A stretch of 15,781 nt of DNA from Rhodospirillales bacterium (GTDB lineage: Bacteria > Pseudomonadota > Alphaproteobacteria > Rhodospirillales > JABHCV01), in contig JADHSW010000049.1 of the NCBI GenBank assembly GCA_016776705.1, positions 1 through 15,781 on the forward strand, read 5' to 3'. Of this stretch, positions 1 to 6,473 are shown in pieces. The notes beneath the pieces are model-generated. The model ran no database searches. It was not told where the DNA came from and worked only from the letters and a program-made list of their open reading frames with translations. Within the stretch, counting starts at the first letter, position 1. Each line of letters opens with the position of its first letter. Position numbers and translations under genes: made by a program.

Positions 1-62
1 TCAAGCAAACGGGCAATAAATCGAAGTCGTTCTTCCATAACCGAACTCTCTTTCCACGGCAT
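1..62 (-). CDS. IS481-family transposase, N-terminal fragment (cut by the window edge)
   Basis: Reading leftward from the ATG at 62-60, the first 20 codons give MPWKESSVMEERLRFIARLL, which I recognise as the conserved opening of IS481-family DDE transposases (MPWKE...M.ERLRF.ARLLDGE...). The family continues with a helix-turn-helix region and an rve-type DDE integrase core, all outside this window. The start is supported by a strong Shine-Dalgarno, GGGAGGTG, at 74-67 (- strand), 4 bases before the ATG. Whether the element is intact or decayed cannot be judged from 62 bases. Confidence 0.8.
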   Translation of the reverse strand, partial: MPWKESSVMEERLRFIARLL

Positions 63-89
63 CAACACCTCCCTAAAATGAAGGGAAGT

Positions 90-135
90 GTTACCCATGT
101 GTCCGGTACAAAACGTCACCTATGTCTCGGGTCGC
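90..135. repeat. Two imperfect 21-bp direct repeats at the IS end
   Basis: GTTACCCATGTGTCCGGTAC at 90-109 (21-bp unit 90-110) and GTCACCTATGTCTCGGGTCG at 115-134 (unit 115-135) agree at most positions and start 25 bases apart. They lie between the transposase start and the presumed tip of the IS. Such paired motifs are plausible transposase-binding sites; that role is inferred from position only. Confidence 0.65.
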
Positions 136-162
136 GCATCAAATATTTTCATAGATGAAGAC

Positions 163-187
163 GCCCGGCTTTAACAACAGGCCGGGT
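163..187. terminator. GC-rich hairpin between IS and GST gene (possible terminator)
   Basis: CCCGGC at 164-169 pairs with GCCGGG at 181-186 around an 11-base loop, and a G-U pair extends the stem at 163/187. There is no real T-run on either side, so intrinsic termination would be weak. It could end transcription between the IS and the GST gene or be part of an untranslated leader. Confidence 0.35.
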
Positions 188-194
188 TGAGTAG

Positions 195-222
195 TTGTTT
201 CGCGTGCTTCAATGCTTATCTA
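195..222 (+). promoter_or_regulatory. Weak candidate sigma-70 promoter for the GST gene
   Basis: TTGTTT (195-200) and TATCTA (217-222) are separated by 16 bases, which would give a leader of roughly 20 bases before the ATG at 250. The match to consensus is only moderate, so this is a suggestion. Confidence 0.25.
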
Positions 223-249
223 AAAACAATAAGTGGAAGGATGAAAAAA

Positions 250-879
250 ATGGCCAAATTGGAAATCTACGGTATCCCGCAAAGCTCCTATGTGCGCACC
301 GCCCGGATGGCGGCTATTGAAAAGGGCGTTGATTATGATCTTATCCCGGTCCTCCCGCATAGTGACGAACTCCTGGAAATAAGCCTCTATGGCAAAGTCC
401 CCGCCATGCGTCATGGCGACGTCAGCTTGTGTGAAACCCTGGCTATTACGAGCTATATTGATGACGTTTTCGATGGTCCGGCACTGGTCCCGTCGGACCG
501 TGTTGAAAAAGCCCAAATGTATTCATGGATTTCTGCGATCATTGATCATTTTTATGATGCAATGGTCCGGCGTTATATCCTGCAGGTTTTCTTTCCGAAA
601 GGGCCGGATGGAGCGCCCGACGAAACCGTAACAGGACCAGCACTAGAGCAAATAAAGAGGCAGTTATCTGCCGTAAACAAGGCTATGCTGGGGAACAGGT
701 TTCTGGTTGGTAATCAGCTGACGCTCGCGGATCTGTATATTGCGCCTATCTTTTCTTATCTTGGGAATATGCCCCATGGTGAAGAGTTGTTTGCAGATTG
801 CCCGAATATAAGAGGTGCCACCCCGAATATGCATGAGCGCCAGAGCTATAAAGAAACGCAGCCCCCGGCACCGGAATAG
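250..879 (+). CDS. Glutathione S-transferase family protein
   Basis: A cytosolic GST of 209 residues, the usual length. The N-terminal thioredoxin-like domain (about 1-78) starts MAKLEIYGIPQSSYVRT: the SSYVR segment at residues 12-16 carries the serine expected to activate the glutathione thiol. KVPAM holds the cis-proline (P51), and E62-T63 in CETLAI is the usual acidic-hydroxyl pair that holds the glutathione gamma-glutamyl group. The all-helical C-terminal domain (about 85-200) has the N-capping motif in NQLTLADL, and the tail KETQPPAPE matches the family's ending. I chose the ATG at 250 because GGAAGG at 235-240 is 9 bases upstream. An ATG at 241 would have no spacing to that site, and a TTG at 187 has no ribosome site. 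It is monocistronic and converges on the lipoprotein gene. Substrate unknown; probably stress or xenobiotic conjugation. Confidence 0.88.
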   Translation: MAKLEIYGIPQSSYVRTARMAAIEKGVDYDLIPVLPHSDELLEISLYGKVPAMRHGDVSLCETLAITSYIDDVFDGPALVPSDRVEKAQMYSWISAIIDHFYDAMVRRYILQVFFPKGPDGAPDETVTGPALEQIKRQLSAVNKAMLGNRFLVGNQLTLADLYIAPIFSYLGNMPHGEELFADCPNIRGATPNMHERQSYKETQPPAPE

Positions 880-921
880 AAACACCAAGCGGCAATCAAT
901 CAGAAATGCGCCGGCAAAAAA

Positions 922-1389
922 TTACTGAATAATTTTCCAGGTGCCGTCTTCTTCACGACAGGCGCGGCCGGTGGCGGGTTCGGTTTTTCCATCAACGGTG
1001 ACGGAGGATTCAAAATCCCGGCAATCCTTGCCCGCGCTCTGGTATGTGTTGGTCGGCGTGTAGGTGCCGGAATTGCCCGTGTCCGGGTTGTTCCAGGAAG
1101 ACGTTTGTCCCGATTGGTTGAATTCCAGAGTGTTTTGCGCCGTTTGCATGGCTTTTAGCTTGTCTGCCTCATCCAGGCTCTTGCCTGCTTCACTGCCAAG
1201 CCATGCCCCGCCCAGGGTGCCAACGGCAATGCTTGCGAGGCGTCCGTTCCCACTTCCGATCTGGCTACCGACAAGGGCGCCAACGCCAGCGCCGACAATG
1301 GCCCCGAAAGTCTGTTTTTCCTGACCTTCTGCACAGGCGGCAAGAACCAGAACAGCCAAAGCGGCTACGCCAGAGATTTTCTTTGTCAT
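922..1389 (-). CDS. Glycine-zipper outer-membrane lipoprotein, 17 kDa surface-antigen type
   Basis: A 155-residue lipoprotein. The N-terminus MTKKISGVAALAVLVLAAC is a type II signal peptide with lipobox LAAC; Cys19 would be lipidated. Residues about 29-70 form a glycine zipper (GAIVGAGVGALVGSQIG, later GTLGGAWLGSEAG), a membrane-inserting helical hairpin typical of the Rickettsia 17 kDa antigen/SlyB-like group. The C-terminal part (about 115-155) has the surface-antigen signature with two cysteines (KDCRDFESSVTV ... GRACREEDGTWKI). The start at 1389 is chosen because GGAGGAAA (- strand, 1402-1395) precedes it by 5 bases. The frame stays open upstream to 1518, but that stretch contains the promoter and is not lipoprotein-like. 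The family is thought to support envelope integrity; the precise role is unknown. Confidence 0.88.
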   Translation of the reverse strand: MTKKISGVAALAVLVLAACAEGQEKQTFGAIVGAGVGALVGSQIGSGNGRLASIAVGTLGGAWLGSEAGKSLDEADKLKAMQTAQNTLEFNQSGQTSSWNNPDTGNSGTYTPTNTYQSAGKDCRDFESSVTVDGKTEPATGRACREEDGTWKIIQ

Positions 1390-1444
1390 GACAGTTTCCT
1401 CCATTTGTCGCAATGGATTAGCCAAGTTGATCCGAGCAATGCTC

Positions 1445-1453
1445 ATTATACCA
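1445..1453 (-). promoter_or_regulatory. Extended -10 promoter of the lipoprotein gene
   Basis: On the - strand TGGTATAAT is a perfect extended -10 element (TGn plus TATAAT). No good -35 hexamer sits 16-18 bases upstream, as is common for extended -10 promoters. Transcription would begin near 1438, giving a leader of about 50 bases to the ATG at 1389. This also argues against translation starting at any of the upstream in-frame codons. Confidence 0.6.
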
Positions 1454-1480
1454 TTTTTTAGGGCAATTTTTTGGCTTAAA

Positions 1481-1528
1481 GGCCCGGCTTTGATCACAAG
1501 TGTGTGTCTTGATGCCAATTGCCGGGCC
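1481..1528. terminator. Long hairpin downstream of the 33-residue mini-gene
   Basis: GGCCCGGC (1481-1488) and GCCGGGCC (1521-1528) are perfect inverted repeats. The 32 bases between them can pair further (ATCACAAG with CTTGAT). On the - strand the hairpin follows the mini-gene at 1565-1666 and is followed by CTTTAAG, a poor T-tract. On the + strand TTTAATTTTT lies about 10 bases on. It probably separates the mini-gene from the lipoprotein promoter. Confidence 0.5.
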
Positions 1529-1564
1529 GTTTAGCTGTTTAATTTTTATCGGGTTGAGGCCATT

Positions 1565-1666
1565 CTAGAAAACCGAATTGCCAATGATAAAGGTAAGGCC
1601 AAGCAACATCCCCAACATCATTCCGCTGGAAACCTTAACGAGCGCTATTGTTTTTGGTTTGAACAT
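1565..1666 (-). CDS. Predicted 33-residue single-pass membrane mini-protein
   Basis: A short reading frame: MFKPKTIALVKVSSG, then MMLGMLLGLTFIIGNSVF and stop TAG. Two early lysines followed by a hydrophobic glycine- and methionine-rich helix (about residues 15-30) suggest a small inner-membrane peptide with its N-terminus inside. GGGAGGC (- strand, 1677-1671) lies 4 bases before the ATG, one of the best ribosome sites in the window, and a possible promoter lies at 1725-1752. It stands alone between the diguanylate cyclase and the lipoprotein genes. I do not recognise a family, and a toxin-like or regulatory small membrane protein are both possible. Support comes from the ribosome site and composition only. 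Confidence 0.5.
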   Translation of the reverse strand: MFKPKTIALVKVSSGMMLGMLLGLTFIIGNSVF

Positions 1667-1724
1667 AATCGCCTCCCATTCTGGTGAGCTGAAAATACGG
1701 GTTCTTCTGATCCCGAATTAGAAC

Positions 1725-1752
1725 CCTATCTAGTCTGGGCCTAAAGAGTCAA
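1725..1752 (-). promoter_or_regulatory. Candidate promoter for the mini-gene
   Basis: On the - strand TTGACT (1752-1747) is followed after 16 bases by GATAGGG (from 1730). The -35 is good and the -10 is mediocre. It would start transcription near 1718, about 50 bases before the mini-gene ATG. Confidence 0.35.
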
Positions 1753-1799
1753 AAAATTTTTCTGCCAGGAATGTCACGTTTTGGTGAGGAAGATTTATC

Positions 1800-3896
1800 T
1801 CATGTATTTGGGGCGGCGAACTTGAAGCGCGTAGGGTCATCCGTGTTTTTCAGCTCGTACATGGTCTTGTCGGCTAATTCAAGCAAGGCTTCGGCGCTGT
1901 TGGCATGATCCGGATATAGCGTAACACCGACACTGGCGCCGATTTTCACTTTGACGCCATCTATATCAAAAATTTCATTCAGGCTTTGATTGAGTTTCTC
2001 GCAAATGCCGGTAACGGATGCCTGATCGATGATATCTGGCATGATGATGACGAACTCGTCGCCGCCGAAACGGGCGACGGTATCGCTTGCGCGGACACAT
2101 TTTTTCATGTTTTCAGTGATATGTTGCAAAGCCTGGTCACCGGCCTTGTGCCCAAGCCTGTCGTTCACTTGTTTGAAGTCATCCAGATCAACAAACATAA
2201 TCCCGACCTTGGTATTGTTTCGCTTCGCCCTGATCAGTTCATGGTCCAGCCTGTCACGCATCAGGTTTCTGTTGGGCAGGCCTGTCAGGGGATCGTGCCC
2301 GGCCATGTGCAGGGCCTTTTCCTCGGCCCGCTTTCGTTCCGTTACATCGTGGAAGACAAGCAGCAGCTTTGCGTCATTGTCGATTTCAATCAGATCACCG
2401 TTAAAGACGCAATCACGCGCCTCACCGGTCTTGGTGACAAGAACACCTTCAAAGTCGCGGACAACTTTGTCCCGTTTAAGGATTTCGATCAATTTTATCC
2501 TTTGATTGAAATTTTGCCATAAGCCAAATTCTGCAACAGATTTACCGATGACATCTTCCTTGTCATAACCGGTGGTGGCGCACCAGTGATCGTTAACGTC
2601 AAAAATAACGCCGTCACCGATGTTGGCAATAGAGATTGACGCGGGGCTTGAATTGAATGCTTTTGCGAAGCGCTCTTCGGATTGTAGCAGGGCCTTTTGG
2701 GACTGTTTGCGCGCTGTGATATCCGTGTAACTGGTGACAAAACCGCCTTCGGCAAGGGGCTTTCCCCGAATTTCCAGTAGCGTCCCGTCGGGCAGTGATC
2801 TTTCGAACACGTGTGGCTCGAAAAGTTTCGCCTTTTCGACACGTTCTCTCACAAGTTCATCTATGTCACCCGGCCCATAATCGCCTCGTTTGGCAATGAA
2901 GCGAACAAAGGACTCGAAAGTATCTCCCAGTTTGAAACGGTCTTGGGGTAAATTCTGCAATTCCATAAAACGCTGATTGTATGCCACCAGGTTCAGGTCC
3001 GCGTCGACCATGGTAATCCCATCTTCAATATTCGCCAGCGTGGTTTCAAGGACACGGGTCTTAATGGCCAATTGTTCCTGATGAACAAGAAATTGCCATA
3101 ATAACCAAGCCAACCCTGCTGACGTTATCAGGGCGAAGATAAGTGCGATTTTAGATGTGGTGGATGAAAATTCTTCAAGGGCCAGCGCCGTAGGCATAAG
3201 AGATATCGACCATGTCCTGTTGGCAACCTTTATGGTTCGCTGGACAGTAAGCGGATTGTCTAATTCTACCTTTCCCTGGTTGAACACCGGGATGTCGTCG
3301 TCGACTATCTGATAGTGGTAATTGAGAGCCAGTTTGTTTTCCAGGGCGGCTTCTACAAGCGGCCCAATTCGAAAGACAAGGTTGACGAAGCCTTCAGTAC
3401 GGGTATCCGTCCCTAGGGGAATATAGGCCGCAAACCCCATGCCGCTTTGGGCCAGTTCAATAGGGCTGGTTGCCTGTATTTTCCCCAGTTTTTCTGCCTG
3501 AGTGAGGACGCTACCCGCGATTGGGTGTTTTTTTAGATCAAGCCCGATAGCACCCTGGTTTCCCTTGTTAGGCGTTACCCAACGAATGACTCCGTTACTG
3601 TCAGCCCAGTTAATGGCTTGAAAATCCGGGTACAATTGATGGAAAGACAGGGCTTGGGATGTGAACTGTTCAGGGGTGTTAATGTGTTGTTTGCCCCATT
3701 CGTGGCGAAGGTGTTTGCCAATAGCGAAGCGATTTGAAATGAATGATTCCAGTCGGTGAGCAATCTGTTCAGCAACCATGCTGCCAGTGAAACGGGCGTT
3801 GTCTATACGTCCTGCATCATTTAGCTGGCGTATCCACATAACCGACAAAGCTAAAATCACAAATACTGATGCAGGAATTAGATAGGTTCTTTTCAA
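1800..3896 (-). CDS. Membrane-bound diguanylate cyclase with CHASE-like, two PAS and GGDEF domains
   Basis: This protein of about 698 residues should make cyclic di-GMP from two GTP. Numbering is from the TTG at 3896. TM1 is at ~4-21. A periplasmic CHASE-like sensor spans ~40-240, with WADSNGVIRWVTP and GFAAYIPL typical of that fold. TM2 is at ~249-270. A PAS_7-like domain lies at ~282-394, a second PAS at ~407-522 ending in FHDVTERKRAEE, and the GGDEF domain at ~529-694. The catalytic motif RFGGDEF is intact (GGDEF 611-615). RASD at 602-605, exactly five residues upstream, is an allosteric inhibitory I-site. There is no EAL domain. The frame is open back to 3950, but that overlaps the upstream gene. 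AAGGA 7 bases before the TTG at 3896 and a KR-then-hydrophobic start favour 3896. It is probably co-transcribed with the gene at 3923-4297. Confidence 0.88.
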   Translation of the reverse strand: MKRTYLIPASVFVILALSVMWIRQLNDAGRIDNARFTGSMVAEQIAHRLESFISNRFAIGKHLRHEWGKQHINTPEQFTSQALSFHQLYPDFQAINWADSNGVIRWVTPNKGNQGAIGLDLKKHPIAGSVLTQAEKLGKIQATSPIELAQSGMGFAAYIPLGTDTRTEGFVNLVFRIGPLVEAALENKLALNYHYQIVDDDIPVFNQGKVELDNPLTVQRTIKVANRTWSISLMPTALALEEFSSTTSKIALIFALITSAGLAWLLWQFLVHQEQLAIKTRVLETTLANIEDGITMVDADLNLVAYNQRFMELQNLPQDRFKLGDTFESFVRFIAKRGDYGPGDIDELVRERVEKAKLFEPHVFERSLPDGTLLEIRGKPLAEGGFVTSYTDITARKQSQKALLQSEERFAKAFNSSPASISIANIGDGVIFDVNDHWCATTGYDKEDVIGKSVAEFGLWQNFNQRIKLIEILKRDKVVRDFEGVLVTKTGEARDCVFNGDLIEIDNDAKLLLVFHDVTERKRAEEKALHMAGHDPLTGLPNRNLMRDRLDHELIRAKRNNTKVGIMFVDLDDFKQVNDRLGHKAGDQALQHITENMKKCVRASDTVARFGGDEFVIIMPDIIDQASVTGICEKLNQSLNEIFDIDGVKVKIGASVGVTLYPDHANSAEALLELADKTMYELKNTDDPTRFKFAAPNT

Positions 3897-3922
3897 ACGT
3901 GGCGTCCTTGGGCTTCCTGAGA

Positions 3923-4297
3923 TCAGTTTACGACAACGGGGATATTGCAAAATAACCCGTCCGGCATCTGGGTCGCCGGGGCACCGGATTTAATTCTTGC
4001 AGATTTGAAACAATCGACTTCGATCATTTTTGCAGGGTGGGGCTTGTCGACAAAGGGTTGCTGCAATCCTTTGATATTAAGCTCGCCCGTTGTTCCTGGA
4101 ACGGGGCAAACAACCATGGTGCGCACAGGACTGGACAGTGCAACCCAGCGGTCTGTTTCCTGATCGAATTCCATAAAATGCATCCTTTCGCAAACTTTTA
4201 GCGAACGGGTCGCATCCGGGGTGCCGCCCTGCCACAAGAAGTAGGCCGCGAATGCTGTCGTGGCTGTCATAAACAGGATTGTCAGCATTAATCTCAT
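3923..4297 (-). CDS. Small exported cysteine-containing protein of unknown function
   Basis: A 124-residue protein that I do not recognise. Residues ~2-22 (MRLMLTILFMTATTAFAAYF) are a signal peptide or signal anchor; AFA at 15-17 could be a cleavage site. The rest is soluble and contains four cysteines (36, 64, 96, 117), which could form two disulfides in the periplasm. GGAAG about 12 bases before the ATG is a weak ribosome site. The gene ends 26 bases before the probable start of the CHASE diguanylate cyclase on the same strand. A shared transcript, and possibly a shared periplasmic sensing role, is an inference from position. Confidence 0.65.
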   Translation of the reverse strand: MRLMLTILFMTATTAFAAYFLWQGGTPDATRSLKVCERMHFMEFDQETDRWVALSSPVRTMVVCPVPGTTGELNIKGLQQPFVDKPHPAKMIEVDCFKSARIKSGAPATQMPDGLFCNIPVVVN

Positions 4298-4333
4298 CAG
4301 ATGATCTGTCTTCCGGGCTTGATTGGTTGCGAT

Positions 4334-4361
4334 GCTACAGCGATGATAGGTCAGCTTTCAA
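4334..4361 (-). promoter_or_regulatory. Candidate promoter for the 3923-4297 / cyclase unit
   Basis: TTGAAA (- strand 4361-4356) and TGTAGC (4339-4334) are 16 bases apart in the 96-bp gap between the divergent genes. The -10 is poor. Transcription of the opposite MoaD-like gene must also start in this gap, but I see no convincing promoter for it. Confidence 0.3.
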
Positions 4362-4393
4362 CCAACGGCTACTTTTTAACGAATTGAATTCAA

Positions 4394-4642
4394 ATGAATT
4401 TAACTGTCAAATTATTCGCCTCGTTTGCTCAGTATTTGCCGCCAGAGGCGAAAAAACAAACGATGAGCGTTGACGTTGATGAAGGCGTGCGAGTGGGTCA
4501 GGTGCTTTTGCAATGCGGTGTGCCGCTGGATGAATGCAGGTTGGTTATCATCAATGGCATTACCCACACGAACCCGGCATTTTCACTGGAAATGGAGTTG
4601 TTTCCTGGCGATACCCTAGCTGTACTACCCAAGGTTCATTAG
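4394..4642 (+). CDS. MoaD/ThiS-like beta-grasp protein without the C-terminal Gly-Gly
   Basis: An 82-residue protein whose start MNLTVKLFASFAQYLPPEAK and late segment ELFPGDTLAVLPKV match the MoaD/ThiS ubiquitin-like fold. Genuine MoaD and ThiS end in Gly-Gly, which is adenylated and thiocarboxylated to donate sulfur to molybdopterin or thiazole. This protein stops at VLPKVH, about where the Gly-Gly would follow, and no other frame restores it. It therefore probably does not act as a standard sulfur carrier. The ribosome site is poor. It is a lone + strand gene, divergent from 3923-4297, and its end is only 15 bases from the end of the convergent thioredoxin gene. No molybdenum-cofactor or thiamine genes are nearby. 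Confidence 0.72.
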   Translation: MNLTVKLFASFAQYLPPEAKKQTMSVDVDEGVRVGQVLLQCGVPLDECRLVIINGITHTNPAFSLEMELFPGDTLAVLPKVH

Positions 4643-4657
4643 GAAATAATTTGAAAA

Positions 4658-5041
4658 TTAATCGTTTGCCGGGACTTGTTTGGCTTGTTCCTCGGCGATC
4701 TTGGCGTGAACGTCATTCATATCCAGGTTTTTGGCCTGGGTGACAATGTCATCCAGGGCGTTTTCAGGAACGGCTCCCGGTTGGCTGAACAGCAGAACCT
4801 TATCGCGCATTATGGCGAGGGTGGGAATTGACTGGATTCCAAACTGGGCGGCAATTTGCTGCTGACTTTCCGTATCACATTTGGCGAAGACGACACCTTC
4901 ATGATTACCCGAAACCTTCTCGAAGGTCGGCCCAAACATCTTGCACGGGCCGCACCATTCAGCCCAGAAATCGATAACGACCATATCATTCTCGGTGATC
5001 GTCGCTTCGAAGTTTTCAACGGTTAGCTCAATGGTTGCCAT
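4658..5041 (-). CDS. Thioredoxin with short C-terminal extension
   Basis: A 127-residue cytoplasmic dithiol reductase of the thioredoxin family. The redox site WCGPC is at residues 29-33, in FWAEWCGPCKMF, and the cis-proline is P73 in SIPTLA. The fold is complete by ~107. The remaining charged tail (DMNDVHAKIAEEQAKQ...) goes beyond classic TrxA (~105-110) and resembles a group of alphaproteobacterial thioredoxin-domain proteins. An extra cysteine is at 55. Likely partners are thioredoxin reductase and oxidised cytoplasmic proteins. The start at 5041 is preceded by GAGGA (- strand 5055-5051). It lies downstream of the liv operon but beyond the terminator at 5121-5152, so it is probably its own transcript. 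Confidence 0.9.
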   Translation of the reverse strand: MATIELTVENFEATITENDMVVIDFWAEWCGPCKMFGPTFEKVSGNHEGVVFAKCDTESQQQIAAQFGIQSIPTLAIMRDKVLLFSQPGAVPENALDDIVTQAKNLDMNDVHAKIAEEQAKQVPAND

Positions 5042-5120
5042 GTGTTTTCATCCTCGGAGATAGAAATAAGTATTGTCTAATATAGCTCGAAGTCTGAAAA
5101 AATCCAGCTCTGGACAAAAT

Positions 5121-5152
5121 AAAGCCGGGCAACCCAAAGGATGCCCGGCTTT
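5121..5152. terminator. Strong intrinsic terminator after livK
   Basis: AAAGCCGGGCA (5121-5131) and TGCCCGGCTTT (5142-5152) form an 11-bp perfect stem with a 10-base loop. On the - strand it follows the livK stop by 25 bases and continues into TTTATTTTG. On the + strand it runs into TTTTTTC. It closes the liv operon and shields the thioredoxin gene. Confidence 0.85.
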
Positions 5153-5177
5153 TTTCAAAGGTATTCAGATCGCTGGA

Positions 5178-6362
5178 TTAGAAAACCTTGACGGTCTCGA
5201 ACTTACCGTTCTTGACTTCCACTTCCTTGAACGAGCCAAGAACTTCGCCAATAGAGTTGAATTCGACGCTGGTTGCGCCGACATAGTCAATATCGCCACC
5301 GTCTTTAAGGATTTTCAGGCCCTTGGCGATTTCGCCTGGCATGATTTTCACGCCTGGAGCATTGGCGACCATCATGATTTTTGACTGGATAGCAGCGCGA
5401 TCGGCAGATCCCGCAGCCTGCATGGCAAGTGCGATCAATGCCCCGGCGTCGTATGATTCACCCACATAAGGGCCATCTTTTTTGATGCCAGCTTTTGAGG
5501 CCATGGTTTGGTATGTGGCGGCCCCATCGGATGCGCCACCGGGAACGGTTCCGATTGCGCCATTCAAATCCTTGCCAATGGCATTGGGAAGGCTTTCACC
5601 GATCATGCCGTCGGCGAGGACAAACTTATCAAATGCGCCACTATCCAGAGATGCCTGGATGATGCCTTTGCCGCCCTGATCCAGATAACCGAACACGGCG
5701 AGGTGTTTGGAGCCAGCCGCAGACAAAGCGCCGACTTCAGCCGAATAATCTGCCTTGCCGTCTTCATGGGCTGCGGTAATCGAGATTTTACCACCGGCCG
5801 CATTGAAGGCGGTTGCAAAGGAATCGGCAAGGCCTTTACCATAATCGTTATTGGTAAAGGTGACGGCGACTTCCATGATGCCGCGGCTTTTCAGAACATC
5901 GGCCAGAACTTCACCCTGACGGGCGTCAGAAGGAGCCGTGCGGAAGAAGAATCCATTATCCTTGATCGATGACAGACCAGGAGATGTAGCCGAGGGCGAA
6001 ATCATGATAACGCCATTGGGAACCGCGACATTGTTGGCGACGGCACCGGTAACGCCGGAGCAATCCGCACCCATTATGGCGACAATACCATCGGACGAAA
6101 TCAAGCGTTCGGCGGCTGCAGTAGCGGCGGCGGAATCAACGCAGGTCGAATCAGCACGGATCGGGGCAATTTTTGAACCACCCAGCAGTAAGCCAGAGTC
6201 CGACGCTTCCTTGAAAGCCAGTTCGGCAGACGCCGCCATGTCTGGCGTCAGGGATTCGATGGGGCCGGTATAACCCAGGATCACGCCGACTTTAATGTCT
6301 GCGGCCATGGCGGTTGTCGCCATCGAGGCAAGCAAAGTGGTTGTTAGTAGAATTTTCTTCAT
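5178..6362 (-). CDS. livK: Branched-chain amino acid type ABC transporter, periplasmic substrate-binding protein
   Basis: A 394-residue type I periplasmic binding protein of the LivJ/LivK family. A signal peptide is cleaved after AMA at residue 20, and the mature protein begins ADIKVGVILGYTGP. Family landmarks are ISPSATSPGLSS (the ligand hydroxyl/carboxylate loop), FFRTAPSDARQGEVLAD, and NDYGKGLADSF in the second lobe. The only two cysteines, C74 and C101, sit where LivJ-type proteins form a disulfide. AAGGAGGA, 5 bases before the ATG, is a very strong ribosome site, fitting the need for excess binding protein. It is the last gene of the operon, after a 111-bp gap. Specificity cannot be read off: this family also carries amides, urea and aromatic compounds, so 'leucine' is the default, not a finding. 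Confidence 0.9.
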   Translation of the reverse strand: MKKILLTTTLLASMATTAMAADIKVGVILGYTGPIESLTPDMAASAELAFKEASDSGLLLGGSKIAPIRADSTCVDSAAATAAAERLISSDGIVAIMGADCSGVTGAVANNVAVPNGVIMISPSATSPGLSSIKDNGFFFRTAPSDARQGEVLADVLKSRGIMEVAVTFTNNDYGKGLADSFATAFNAAGGKISITAAHEDGKADYSAEVGALSAAGSKHLAVFGYLDQGGKGIIQASLDSGAFDKFVLADGMIGESLPNAIGKDLNGAIGTVPGGASDGAATYQTMASKAGIKKDGPYVGESYDAGALIALAMQAAGSADRAAIQSKIMMVANAPGVKIMPGEIAKGLKILKDGGDIDYVGATSVEFNSIGEVLGSFKEVEVKNGKFETVKVF

Positions 6363-6473
6363 GAGTATCCTCCTTGTTGTGTTGAACCGAAAATCTGATG
6401 CTTTCTGGTTGTTCGAAAAACTCAGGGTCTTGAATCAGTTGGGCCCATCATAGGCCTATTTTTCATTGTCTTT

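Larger units (their letters stand above)
1..138 (-). mobile_element. Terminus of an IS481-family insertion sequence (partial)
   Basis: The first ~138 bases hold the 5' end of an IS whose transposase reads leftward out of the window. The transposase start (see the CDS at 1-62), a non-coding end of about 75 bases, and two imperfect 21-bp direct repeats (90-110 and 115-135) are what IS481/IS3-like ends look like. I place the outer boundary near 138 because the repeat pattern stops there and the base composition changes to AT-rich; the exact tip and the target duplication cannot be fixed without the other end. The element sits about 110 bases upstream of the glutathione S-transferase gene and points away from it. 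Confidence 0.75.

Noticed and set aside
187..249. Upstream TTG/ATG starts for the GST
   Set aside because: No Shine-Dalgarno at correct distance; the ATG at 250 has GGAAGG nine bases before it and matches the family start.
1390..1518. N-terminal extension of the lipoprotein frame
   Set aside because: It contains the extended -10 promoter, lacks a ribosome site, and would bury the type II signal peptide.
1751..1761. AAAAAATTTTT tract after the cyclase gene as a terminator
   Set aside because: No GC stem precedes it; it overlaps a promoter-like TTGACT instead.
1986..2522. Open + strand frame of 178 codons opposite the diguanylate cyclase
   Set aside because: It is antisense to a gene with intact catalytic motifs, has no ribosome site and no recognisable domain.
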